From assembly GCA_002839335.1 (NCBI GenBank), contig PGXU01000006.1, positions 24,998-88,997 on the forward strand: a stretch of 64,000 bases of DNA, in the 5' to 3' direction. A program made the position numbers and the translations under genes. Positions 45,465-53,849 of the stretch are shown here, one piece after another (the stretch's first letter is position 1; every line of letters begins with the position of its first letter). Source of the DNA: Spirochaetae bacterium HGW-Spirochaetae-4. GTDB taxonomy: Bacteria; Spirochaetota; Spirochaetia; Sphaerochaetales; Sphaerochaetaceae. The notes under the pieces were generated by a model. That model was not told the origin of the DNA, made no database searches, and saw nothing but the letters and a program-made list of their open reading frames with translations.

Positions 45465-46037
45465 ATGGAATCCATCACGAAGCCGATCGTACGACTGGAA
45501 AGTGAAACACAACTGCGCATCTATATGCTGCCGTTGCGACAGAAGATCCTTCGCACCCTGCACATTCTGGGAACACCCGCCACAGCCAAGCGCATTGCCG
45601 ATATGCTTTCACTCTCCCCCTCCTCCGCCCGTCACCACTTGTTGCGCCTGCGTGAGATAGGACTGGTCGAGCATGACCATTTTGAGATGGTGAACGGGAT
45701 CCGGGCGGAATACCTACGCCCTGCCGATGTCACTGTTTCCATTGGAACCAATACGATCGACGCGTTGTCAGAGGACCGCGAGGCTTTGACCGCAGCCATG
45801 CTCGCTGGGGTCGGTCAACGGTTCCAGGGAGCCCTTGCGGACCAACGAGAGCGGGGAATTGTTGATCCTTCCGTCTTTTGCGGCGATTTTCTTGGAGGTA
45901 TCGCGCATCTGAGCCAAGAGGATGCACAGAAGTTCTACTGGATGGTACGGGATTTCCTCGACACACATGCCACCCCACGAAGCGATTCCGACACCGCGTG
46001 GGAATTCGCACTGATCATGTATGAGGTGAACAAGTGA
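45465..46037 (+). CDS. ArsR-like winged-helix transcription regulator
   Basis: A 190-residue regulator with an N-terminal ArsR/HTH_20-type domain: LRQKILRTLHILGTPATAKR, then IADMLSLSPSSARHHLLRLR and the wing GLVEHDHFEMVNGIRAEYL. The C-terminal half is a helical effector domain without metal-binding cysteines, so the ligand is probably organic. GAGAGG precedes the ATG. Its stop overlaps the MFS gene start, so it most likely controls that exporter. Confidence 0.85.
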   Translation: MESITKPIVRLESETQLRIYMLPLRQKILRTLHILGTPATAKRIADMLSLSPSSARHHLLRLREIGLVEHDHFEMVNGIRAEYLRPADVTVSIGTNTIDALSEDREALTAAMLAGVGQRFQGALADQRERGIVDPSVFCGDFLGGIAHLSQEDAQKFYWMVRDFLDTHATPRSDSDTAWEFALIMYEVNK

Positions 46038-47272
46038 TGCGTACCACGAAATTGTATCATCTTGGCTTGCTGTTCATGCTCTCTTCCTTTTCACTTGGAA
46101 CAACCCTCCCTGTCATGAACCTCCTGTTGCTCGACAAGGGCTTGAATCTCAGTTCGCTCGCTTTGGCCATGGGAGCCTATAGTCTTGTTGTCGTGATAAC
46201 CGAAATCCCAAGCGGTTTGGCCAGCGATTATTTCGGCAGGAAAGCCTGTTTCCTTTTCTCGAAGTTCGCTTCCGCCGTCGGGTCGCTGCTGTTGGTATTC
46301 GGTACCTCATTGGCAGCACTCGCGCTTGCCGTCCTGTTCTTGGGGTTGGCACGGGCTTTCATCTCCGGATCCTTTGAAGCGTTGGCAATCGACTGGCACA
46401 ACGAGACATACGGCGTGCAGGGCTTGCACCGGATAACCATGCTCATATCCGTGTGGGATACAATCGGTTTGTCCGCCGGAGCCCTGGCTTCGGGATTCAT
46501 AACCACCTGGGTCCGACGAGGTTTCCCCTTGAGTAGCGGATACGACGGCAACTTCCTGGTCAGCGCCGTGCTGAACCTTGCGGTGCTCCTGCTCGCACTC
46601 GTGTTGATACATGAGAAGCGGATCGTCTCCGCCGAAGGAAATCGGGACATCGGCATACGTCCGGTCTTCCGGCTGATAACCGGCAACAAGTTGCTGGCAC
46701 TGTTATTGCTCGCCGCGGGAGCGACCGGATTTCTCCTCTCTTCAATCGAGAAATATTGGCAGCCCCGATTGGTCGAGATTGGCAACGGTTCCGAATCGAC
46801 CGCGATATTCCTTGGTGTGTTGGCCTTCATCGGGTTCATGAGCGCCCTGATCGGAGCCTATTCCTCTACCAAGGTAATGAACCGGTTTCCGAAATCGGTC
46901 CTGGGCGTGTATGTGATCTTGCGTCTTGTCATGGTGGTGTCGATCCTGGTCCTGGCGAATGTATGGCATCACGGACCCTATACCGCTGCCTTCGGGGCTT
47001 TCTACCTGTTTCTGGGAATGGTGGAGGTCTCCGGACAGGTCATGACCAACAGCCTCACACCTTCGCATATACGGGCTTCCGTCCTGTCGGTCTCTTCGTT
47101 CTTCATGCAGGTCGGAGGCTTGGTGGCATCGGCATTTGCGGCGGTATGGCTACACGCGACGACACAGGGCATTGCCTCGGTATGGAAAGCCAGTGCCGTA
47201 GTCGTGTTGGTGGTGCTGTTGCCGCTTATCGTGTTCTATGGAAGGTGGAAGGACCAGGTTGTCCCCAAGTGA
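46037..47272 (+). CDS. MFS transporter, drug/metabolite efflux type
   Basis: A 411-residue major-facilitator protein with twelve helices. The loop 2-3 signature is GLASDYFGRKACFLFSK. It resembles tetracycline/multidrug MFS proteins, but the substrate cannot be read from sequence. ATG 46037 overlaps the regulator stop (TGATG); GTG 46034 would add one residue. GAGGTG is the ribosome site. Co-transcribed with the ArsR-like regulator. Confidence 0.88.
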   Translation: MRTTKLYHLGLLFMLSSFSLGTTLPVMNLLLLDKGLNLSSLALAMGAYSLVVVITEIPSGLASDYFGRKACFLFSKFASAVGSLLLVFGTSLAALALAVLFLGLARAFISGSFEALAIDWHNETYGVQGLHRITMLISVWDTIGLSAGALASGFITTWVRRGFPLSSGYDGNFLVSAVLNLAVLLLALVLIHEKRIVSAEGNRDIGIRPVFRLITGNKLLALLLLAAGATGFLLSSIEKYWQPRLVEIGNGSESTAIFLGVLAFIGFMSALIGAYSSTKVMNRFPKSVLGVYVILRLVMVVSILVLANVWHHGPYTAAFGAFYLFLGMVEVSGQVMTNSLTPSHIRASVLSVSSFFMQVGGLVASAFAAVWLHATTQGIASVWKASAVVVLVVLLPLIVFYGRWKDQVVPK

Positions 47273-47281
47273 ATGGTATCG

Positions 47282-47353
47282 CACCCCCAGGGCAAGCCCT
47301 GGACACGGGAGGCTTCGCCTCCGTTGCCGCCCCAACGGGCGGGGTAGCTCCCC
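47282..47353. repeat. Array of four small hairpins between MFS gene and trpS
   Basis: Consecutive perfect stems: CCAGGGC-AA-GCCCTGG (47287-47302), GGAGGC-TTC-GCCTCC (47308-47322), CCGCCC-CAAC-GGGCGG (47327-47342) and GGGG-TAGCT-CCCC (47341-47353), the last competing with the third. It lies between two convergent genes. It may act as a bidirectional terminator or be one copy of a dispersed REP-like element. I see no second copy in this window. Confidence 0.6.
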
Positions 47354-47487
47354 CTACGTTCCCTGTACTCACTCGGTAATGGACCAATAGCAATTGTTCC
47401 GCTACCCTCGTTTCGTTGGGGAATGAACCGGGTAGACGCGGATATGGCCGATGAAAGGTTCCATCGGTCACCTCCTGTCGCCTGCAC

Positions 47488-48480
47488 TCAGATTTTCAGG
47501 TGCATTGCCTCGCGCATGCTGTCGACCTGGGCATCGCCTATGACACTCGCCTTTCGGGTCCCGGAAACAATGATTTCCTTCACTTCGTCCATATGCGACT
47601 CGTAGTAGGCACGCTTTTCCCGCATGGGGTCGAGCAGGGTATTGAGGCTTCCCGAGAGTATCTTCTTGCAGGCCACACAACCTATGGTCGCCGTCCGGCA
47701 CATCTCCCATATGTTGTCGCATTGGTCGGGCGTGAATATCCTATGGTACTTGCCGACATTGCATATCTCGGGGGTTCCCGGAATATACCTTGTCACACGG
47801 GCAGGGTCGGTTACCGCCATGCGGACCTTCTGTTCGACATCTTTGGGTGTGTCGGAGAGATAAATCGCATTACCAGTGCTTTTACCCATCTTGGCGTTGC
47901 CATCCAGTCCAGCCAGTCGTGATACCTGGCTCAGCTTTGCCTGTGGCTCGATGATATGGGTCCCGTACATGTCGTTGAATTTGCGTACGATCTTGCGAGT
48001 CAGTTCGATATGGGGAAGCTGGTCCTCCCCGACGGGAACCAGGTGTGCGTTGCAGAAGGTGATATCTGCGGTTTGGCTCACAGGATACCCCAAGAATCCG
48101 TACGACATCTCGTTGTAGCCGTATTGTTCAGCTTCAGTCTTGATGGTCGGATTATGTCGCAACGCATTCACACTGACCAACATGGAATAGAAGACCGTCA
48201 TCTCGGCTATGGCTTTTACGGCGCTTTGCTGTACGATCGTCACCTTCGCAGGGTCGAGCCCGACCGACAGGTTGTCGATGGTCACATCGAAAATGCTACT
48301 GTAGAGCAGTTCAGGTTGCTCGAAGTGCGTGGTGAGGGCCTGGATATCGGCCAAAAGGATAAATGTATCGTATTCATCCTGCAATTCCACCCGGCTCTTG
48401 AGACTTCCCACATAGTGGCCCAGGTGCAATCTGCCTGTAGTCCTGTCCCCAGTCAATATTCGTTTCTTCTGAACTTCCAT
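47488..48480 (-). CDS. trpS: Tryptophanyl-tRNA synthetase
   Basis: Charges tRNA-Trp. It has 330 residues, a class I synthetase. The HIGH equivalent is in TGDRTTGRLHLGHYVGS, and the KMSKS loop reads KMGKS in GNAKMGKSTGN. The ending RKASVIGDAQVDSMREAMHL fits the family. GGGGGG is seven bases upstream of the ATG. Transcribed in the same direction as the AbrB-family gene upstream, 69 bases apart. Confidence 0.95.
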   Translation of the reverse strand: MEVQKKRILTGDRTTGRLHLGHYVGSLKSRVELQDEYDTFILLADIQALTTHFEQPELLYSSIFDVTIDNLSVGLDPAKVTIVQQSAVKAIAEMTVFYSMLVSVNALRHNPTIKTEAEQYGYNEMSYGFLGYPVSQTADITFCNAHLVPVGEDQLPHIELTRKIVRKFNDMYGTHIIEPQAKLSQVSRLAGLDGNAKMGKSTGNAIYLSDTPKDVEQKVRMAVTDPARVTRYIPGTPEICNVGKYHRIFTPDQCDNIWEMCRTATIGCVACKKILSGSLNTLLDPMREKRAYYESHMDEVKEIIVSGTRKASVIGDAQVDSMREAMHLKI

Positions 48481-48549
48481 GTCATGCCCCCCAGCTACTC
48501 TGCTTCAGTCGAGTATACAACAAATTGTACGGGAGAAGAAAGTGGGGGA

Positions 48550-49608
48550 TTAACCGAACAGCGACATGACTCGGGCGGCAATAGGAAGCATGACCATGAC
48601 GGCGAACACTCGGCAACTGTGCAGGAACACGATGCGGGGTGTGTCGAGGCCCATTTCCTCGGAGACCAATCCCATCTCGGCGATTCCACCGGGAATCGAA
48701 GCGAAGAGCGCTGTGGCGAAATCGATATGGAACACAAGATGCAATACCCATGCCGTCAGGAAGGCCATGACGAACAGCTCCATGAGCAGGATAGCCATGG
48801 GAACCAGCAGTGCCGGAAGGGATACGATGGAGTCGAGCGAGACTTTCGCTCCTATATAGGTCCCGGCGAACAATTGGATGGCAAACCTCAACCAACTTGG
48901 ATACCACGCCCGGGAGGTTGTCATATTGAAAGCGGCGACGGCCACCATGGCTCCGATGAGCGCCCCGGCGGGAATACCGACCAGATCGAACAGCACCCCG
49001 CCTCCAATCGCCAACACCACCGTTGCTGCAAAATTTGTGTAAGCCGCACGGTCCGATACCACTCCTTCCCTTCCCGCAACAGAGTCGATCGGCACGGCAT
49101 GGCGGATCGGTGCCTGCTTGGAAAACAGGCGCTTCACCAGCGGAGGAAAGAAAGAGATCACGAATACGAACCGGAACATCTGCAATAGGGAGACACTCTC
49201 CATATCGGCACCGAAATCGGCTGCCACCAGGGCAAGGTCGGACACACCCCCGGGAGCGCATGCAAAGAACGAGGTCACAAGACTCAACGACGAGGAGTGG
49301 GCCATCCAAGCGGCGAAAAGCACATTCAGAAGCATCAACATGACCACAAACACCAACGCCGGTAGTCCCACCCGTCTGAACATGGCGATATCGGAGCGCG
49401 TGAACCTCGAGCCGATGACGATGCCCGAAACAATCTGGATTACGATACGAAGGTCGCCGGGATACAGTTCCCCGAATCCTGTGGTGATATTGCACAGGAC
49501 TACCGCAAGCATCGATCCGATCAACGCACCCGCAGGAACCTTCAGGCGTCTTGCGACCAAAGCTCCGGCGAATCCTACGATGTGCAATACCACCATTCCA
49601 AAAAGCAT
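48550..49608 (-). CDS. AbrB-family (PF05145) membrane protein
   Basis: A 352-residue integral membrane protein of the AbrB/ammonia-monooxygenase-like duplication family. It is not the AbrB transcription regulator despite database names. The two homologous halves are each marked by PAGALIGSMLAVVLCNITT and PAGALIGAMVAVAAFNMTTS, and by CAPGGVSDLALVAADFGAD and SIPGGIAEMGLVSEEMGLD. A transporter function is likely but the substrate is unknown. GAGGGG stands four bases before the ATG. Confidence 0.88.
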   Translation of the reverse strand: MLFGMVVLHIVGFAGALVARRLKVPAGALIGSMLAVVLCNITTGFGELYPGDLRIVIQIVSGIVIGSRFTRSDIAMFRRVGLPALVFVVMLMLLNVLFAAWMAHSSSLSLVTSFFACAPGGVSDLALVAADFGADMESVSLLQMFRFVFVISFFPPLVKRLFSKQAPIRHAVPIDSVAGREGVVSDRAAYTNFAATVVLAIGGGVLFDLVGIPAGALIGAMVAVAAFNMTTSRAWYPSWLRFAIQLFAGTYIGAKVSLDSIVSLPALLVPMAILLMELFVMAFLTAWVLHLVFHIDFATALFASIPGGIAEMGLVSEEMGLDTPRIVFLHSCRVFAVMVMLPIAARVMSLFG

Positions 49609-49702
49609 GTTACCCCTCGACCAGTGTTTCAGCTCTTGCTGTGAAAAAGGTTCACAATACTGGCATTTTCCACTACTATCGGTCCATACGCAAGGAGAGA
49701 AT

Positions 49703-49798
49703 ATGAATCTTACTATCCTGACATCCGGTCAAAAGAACGTTTACCGGCAGCAAGGCGAAGTAACCGAAAAACAATCGCTATGCTGTATGTATGTATGA
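49703..49798 (+). CDS. Possible 31-residue ORF upstream of mscL
   Basis: AAGGAG sits seven bases before an ATG that opens 31 codons, ending 41 bases before mscL. The product begins MNLTILTSGQK and ends with a Cys pair. The ribosome site is good, but composition and length give no other support. It could be a small protein, a leader or chance. Confidence 0.25.
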   Translation: MNLTILTSGQKNVYRQQGEVTEKQSLCCMYV

Positions 49799-49839
49799 AG
49801 GTATGGTAGAATCGGACATTATAGGTAGGAGGGCCTGGT

Positions 49840-50295
49840 ATGGCAGAAAAGAAAAAATTTGTCGAAGAGTTCAAGAAGTTCATTGCCCGTGGCAATGTCA
49901 TGGATCTTGCCGTAGGTCTAATCATTGGCACCGCGTTCACCGCGATTGTGAAATCACTGGTCAACGACATCGTCATGCCGATTGTCGGCATGGTTCTCGG
50001 TGGTGTCAACTTCAACAACTTGCGCATCGTTATTCGTGAGGCTGTGGGAGATCGTCCCGAGTTGGCCCTCACCTATGGTAATTTCATCCAAGCGATAATC
50101 GACTTCGTGTTGATCGCCCTTGTCGTGTTCATAATGGTCCGCAGCATCAATACCTTCCGCGAGAAGCGGGAACGAGCCGAGAAGGAAAAGGCTGCTGCAC
50201 TCGCAGCGGCTGCGCCGCCGGAAGTTCCGGTGGTCCCGGCTGACATCGTGCTGCTTACAGAGATCCGTGATCTACTGAAAAAGAAGAAGGACTAA
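49840..50295 (+). CDS. mscL: Large-conductance mechanosensitive channel
   Basis: Emergency osmotic release valve of the inner membrane, 151 residues. The N-terminal KKFVEEFKKFIARGNVMDLA and first pore helix VGLIIGTAFTAIVKSLVNDI are canonical. The second helix is FIQAIIDFVLIALVVFIMV. A C-terminal Ala/Pro-rich linker precedes the bundle VLLTEIRDLLKKKK. GTAGGAGGGC precedes the ATG. Followed after 3 bases by the SDR gene. Confidence 0.96.
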   Translation: MAEKKKFVEEFKKFIARGNVMDLAVGLIIGTAFTAIVKSLVNDIVMPIVGMVLGGVNFNNLRIVIREAVGDRPELALTYGNFIQAIIDFVLIALVVFIMVRSINTFREKRERAEKEKAAALAAAAPPEVPVVPADIVLLTEIRDLLKKKKD

Positions 50296-50298
50296 TAC

Positions 50299-51132
50299 GT
50301 GGGTTCAAGACCATATGGCACCAATGTGCTGGTTACCGGGGCAAGTTCGGGAATCGGACTCGCCTGTCTCTTGTTGTTCGCCAGGAAAGGATACCATGTT
50401 TGGGGTGTCTCCCGTTCGGCAAATATCGGGCAGGATGTCCCGGACACCGTACACCTGTCCAGCTTGGATGTGACCGACGATATCATGGTCGCTTCGGGAA
50501 TCGAGCGTATCTGGTCTGAAGCCGTCGACCTGACGGGTGATGGCATCGGTACGGTCGTACATTGTGCGGGATTCGGAATCGGTGGGGCAAGCGAGGACAC
50601 TACCGCGACCGAAGCCTTGGCCCAATTCGATACGAATTATTTAGGTATCGTTCGGATAAACAGTGCACTGCTGCCCCACATGCGTTCGCGTGGGCCGGCA
50701 ATGGTCATAGCCCTCGGTTCCATAGCGGGACGTATCAGCATCCCCTTCCAAGCGCACTACAGCGCATCGAAGTTCGCCGTTGAGGCGTTCATGGAAGCTT
50801 TGCGGATCGAAGGCAAGCCGTTCGGTATCCGTTCCTGCGTGGTCGAGGCAGGGGATACGAAGACCCCCTTCACAGGCCGTCGCCAGATGTCTATCCCGTC
50901 CGATTCCCCGTATGCGGACCAGGCACGCAAGGCCATAGGAAAAATGGAGAAGGATGAGCAGAACGGATATGCACCGTCGAAGGTAGCCTCTGTTGTGTTC
51001 AATATGGCACAAAGGAAGAATCCACCGGTACGAAAACCGGTGGGTGCCGGCTATGCCCTGCTCATGTTCCTCAAAAGACTGCTACCCGATCGTATTGCCA
51101 TCTGGGTCGTCACGAAAATGTATATCGGCTAG
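50299..51132 (+). CDS. Short-chain dehydrogenase/reductase
   Basis: A 277-residue classical SDR. The cofactor motif is VLVTGASSGIGLA, NAG is replaced by CAG in VVHCAGFGIGG, and the catalytic residues are in ALGSIAGRISIPFQAHYSASK. The Arg-rich loop after strand 2 (GVSRSAN) suggests NADP(H). Substrate unknown. GTG start four bases after the mscL stop, so co-transcribed. Confidence 0.88.
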   Translation: MGSRPYGTNVLVTGASSGIGLACLLLFARKGYHVWGVSRSANIGQDVPDTVHLSSLDVTDDIMVASGIERIWSEAVDLTGDGIGTVVHCAGFGIGGASEDTTATEALAQFDTNYLGIVRINSALLPHMRSRGPAMVIALGSIAGRISIPFQAHYSASKFAVEAFMEALRIEGKPFGIRSCVVEAGDTKTPFTGRRQMSIPSDSPYADQARKAIGKMEKDEQNGYAPSKVASVVFNMAQRKNPPVRKPVGAGYALLMFLKRLLPDRIAIWVVTKMYIG

Positions 51133-51142
51133 TGATCGTCCG

Positions 51143-52528
51143 TTACAGGTAGGCGCTTGGGGTACCTGCCGCCAAGAACTTGCCCTCCCCGGGTTTTCCC
51201 AAGTATACATCGTCACCCATTATCAGTCGTCCCCTCAGATAGGTCATGATCGCCTTTCCGGCAACTTTGAATCCTTCGTACGGGGTGTATCCGGCTGCGC
51301 TGTGCACGCTTGAGCCATCCAAGGTCCACATGCATTCGGGGTCGAACAGTACGATATCGGCATCGCTTCCGACCTGCAACGAACCCTTGCGGGGGTACAG
51401 GCCAAAGGTTTTTGCCGGTGTGGTTGAAAGCAATCGGACCAACTGGGAAAGCGACAGGCGGCTCGAGGCCACAGCGAACGTATGGATCAGCGGCAACATC
51501 TCCTCTGTCCCGGGAATTCCAGGAAATATGGTCCGACAATCGTCGGAGGCCAACTTCTGTGCGCGGGTGAACGAACAGTGGTCGGTCGCGACCACCTGGA
51601 ACTCCTTGGCTACCAGAGCATCCTGAAGTATCCGGTTGTCCTCTTCTGTCCGTAGCGGAGGCGTCATTACATACAACGGACCTTCCGGTCCCGCAAGACG
51701 CGAGGCATCGAGCAACAGGTAATGGGGAGTCGTCTCCACCAGCACCTGGATACCAGCACCACGCAATTCGCGTACGGCATCCAATCCTCGTGCGCTGGAT
51801 AGGTGAACCACATACAACGGCATCCCGACCTCTCCTGCGAGTGAACCGAGGTACTTGATCGCACGATATTCCGCTTCCGCCGGACGCAATATGGCATGGT
51901 CCGCAGGTGTATGCCCCCCGGTATGGTTCGCGTTGGTCTCCTCGATCAAAGCATCGTCCTCGCAATGTGCGCTCACCATGATGTTGCAGCGCTTGCATGC
52001 CGAGAACAACTCCCGCAGTCCATCCATTTCGATAAGATAACCGACATTCTTGTACGTCGTAAAAATCTTGATGGTGGTCACCCCGAGCTTCACCAGGTCC
52101 TGCAACTCGGCTTCGATACCCCCGTGCATGCCATAGACGCCCTGATGCAGGGCAAAATCTATAGCCATGCCTTTGGACATGGCCTCGATACGCGCTTTCG
52201 CCGAATCGGCCAACGGCCTGGTCTTGTCGTGGTCGGCGAAATCGATGACCGTGGTCACCCCACCGAACGCAGCCAGTTTCGAGCCCTCGACAAAGCTGTC
52301 CGCCGTTACCGTTCCCCGGGATACCAGGTGGTAATGGGTATGGGCATCGATCAGGCCAGGCATGACACACAATCCGTCCGCCTCGACCACCTCTGTGTCG
52401 GCAGGAACCTCATCAAGTCCAATCCGAGGTGCTATGCGCACTATCTTCTCACCTTCGATCAACAGGTCGGATTTCCAGGAGCGGTCGGACTCCACCAATA
52501 GGCCATCACGTATCAATATCGTATTCAT
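51143..52528 (-). CDS. Hydantoinase/dihydropyrimidinase-type amidohydrolase
   Basis: Zinc-dependent cyclic amidase, 461 residues. Metal ligands: DAHTHYH, the carboxylated Lys in VTTIKIFTTYKN, VSAHCEDD, VVHLSSARGLD and VATDHCSFT. The late segment PGIPGTEEMLPLIHTF is typical of dihydropyrimidinase, hydantoinase and allantoinase, which cannot be separated here. ATG 52528 matches the family N-terminus; ATG 52540 would add four residues, and neither has a good ribosome site. No pyrimidine or hydantoin catabolic partner lies nearby. Divergent from the serpin. Confidence 0.88.
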   Translation of the reverse strand: MNTILIRDGLLVESDRSWKSDLLIEGEKIVRIAPRIGLDEVPADTEVVEADGLCVMPGLIDAHTHYHLVSRGTVTADSFVEGSKLAAFGGVTTVIDFADHDKTRPLADSAKARIEAMSKGMAIDFALHQGVYGMHGGIEAELQDLVKLGVTTIKIFTTYKNVGYLIEMDGLRELFSACKRCNIMVSAHCEDDALIEETNANHTGGHTPADHAILRPAEAEYRAIKYLGSLAGEVGMPLYVVHLSSARGLDAVRELRGAGIQVLVETTPHYLLLDASRLAGPEGPLYVMTPPLRTEEDNRILQDALVAKEFQVVATDHCSFTRAQKLASDDCRTIFPGIPGTEEMLPLIHTFAVASSRLSLSQLVRLLSTTPAKTFGLYPRKGSLQVGSDADIVLFDPECMWTLDGSSVHSAAGYTPYEGFKVAGKAIMTYLRGRLIMGDDVYLGKPGEGKFLAAGTPSAYL

Positions 52529-52557
52529 GCAACACAGCATACTATCGAAGTGTGGGG

Positions 52558-52586
52558 TTGGCAAACGATTTTTCCAGCGGTACAGT
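52558..52586 (+). promoter_or_regulatory. Promoter of the serpin gene
   Basis: TTGGCA and TACAGT are separated by 17 bases; the predicted start is near 52594, 20 bases before the GTG. Confidence 0.55.
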
Positions 52587-52613
52587 ACTATACAGTAACC
52601 GGGAGGTGTCCTT

Positions 52614-53825
52614 GTGAAACGATCGATCGTCCCCATCGCCATCCTTTTCCTTGCCCTGTCGTCAGTTCTTTCCGCCTCAGCTTTCCATGAGAGCCAAAAC
52701 CGACCGCCGGTCGGCATGGAACGCAATGAATTTTCCATGCGGCTGTTCAAGATCCTTGCCGGGCAGGAACCGGGCAATATGCTATTCTCGCCGGCTTCGG
52801 TCCATATTGCCCTTTCCATGACACTCAACGGGGCTGGTTCATCGACCAGGGACGAGATGCTCGGAATCTTGTCTCCACCAGATGCAACGCTGGAAACCTT
52901 GAATGCCGAAACGGCCGCCATGGTAGCTTCGTTTGAAAACCTTCGGGAGGGCACCGCCCTATCTGTCGCCAATTCCCTTTGGATAGACCAGCACTACCCG
53001 GTTTCCCCACGGTTCGTCACCGATATGGAGCGTTCGTTCCAGGCCGAGACAGCATCTCTCGATTTCAATTCCCCCACTGCGGCCAAATCGATAAACGCCT
53101 GGGTTTCCCAAGCCACCAACAGGAAAATCGAATCGATCATCGACCGATTGTCGGCGGACATGCGTATGGTGTTGGTCAATGCGATCCATTTCCTGGCCGA
53201 TTGGAAGTACCCGTTCGATGCGAACGATACGCGTAATCGTGTGTTCCATACCTCTACGAAGGATATCAGGACACCGTTCATGAACAAAAGCATGTCGATG
53301 CATCTGATACAGGTACCGGAAGGACAAGGTGTCCTGCTCCCCTACACGGACGAGCGCATGCAATTCTTTGCCATCATGCCCGATACCGGTACAATTGGCG
53401 ACTGGCTGCAAGGGCAGGATGCGACACTGATCGATGCGGTCTTCGCAGCCTTGGAGCAACCGAAAACCCGGGTGGAGCTCTCTTTGCCCAAATTCCTCGA
53501 CCGTTTCGAAAAACCCCTCTCCCGCGATTTGCAGACGCTCGGCATGCGAATCCCCTTCGACCCCGACCGGGCCGACTTCTCTGGCATGCATGCCGAGGGC
53601 CTCAAGGACTTGTTTATCGGGGAAGTCCTCCACAAGACGTTCATCCGGGTGGATGAGAAGGGAACCGAGGCAGCTGCGGTCACGGCAGTGGTCATGCGGG
53701 TTACCAGCATGATGCCTACCGGAGAGCAGATGGTCTTCGACAGACCCTTCGTCTACGGGATTGTCGATACGGAGACCAGAAGCACGCTATTCTTGGGAAT
53801 CATGGAGCATCCCCAGGCACCCTGA
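52614..53825 (+). CDS. Secreted serpin (serine protease inhibitor)
   Basis: A 403-residue serpin with a signal peptide (AILFLALSSVLSASA). Conserved parts: NMLFSPASVHIALSMTLNGA, VNAIHFLADWKYPFD (shutter/breach), and the C-terminal DRPFVYGIVDTETRSTLFLG. The reactive-loop hinge DEKGTEAAAVTAV starts at about residue 347, with small residues at P15-P9, which marks an inhibitory serpin. By alignment from P17 the scissile bond is near Thr-Ser in VMRVTSMM, with an Arg two residues earlier; the loop is about three residues longer than in alpha-1-antitrypsin. Start GTG 52614 follows GGGAGG. It probably blocks host or competitor proteases. Confidence 0.93.
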   Translation: MKRSIVPIAILFLALSSVLSASAFHESQNRPPVGMERNEFSMRLFKILAGQEPGNMLFSPASVHIALSMTLNGAGSSTRDEMLGILSPPDATLETLNAETAAMVASFENLREGTALSVANSLWIDQHYPVSPRFVTDMERSFQAETASLDFNSPTAAKSINAWVSQATNRKIESIIDRLSADMRMVLVNAIHFLADWKYPFDANDTRNRVFHTSTKDIRTPFMNKSMSMHLIQVPEGQGVLLPYTDERMQFFAIMPDTGTIGDWLQGQDATLIDAVFAALEQPKTRVELSLPKFLDRFEKPLSRDLQTLGMRIPFDPDRADFSGMHAEGLKDLFIGEVLHKTFIRVDEKGTEAAAVTAVVMRVTSMMPTGEQMVFDRPFVYGIVDTETRSTLFLGIMEHPQAP

Positions 53826-53849
53826 GCACGTATCCATTTCTCCCGGCTT

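Noticed and set aside
48550..49608. AbrB transcription regulator
   Set aside because: The protein is a polytopic membrane protein of PF05145; the name is a database carry-over and no AbrB DNA-binding domain is present.
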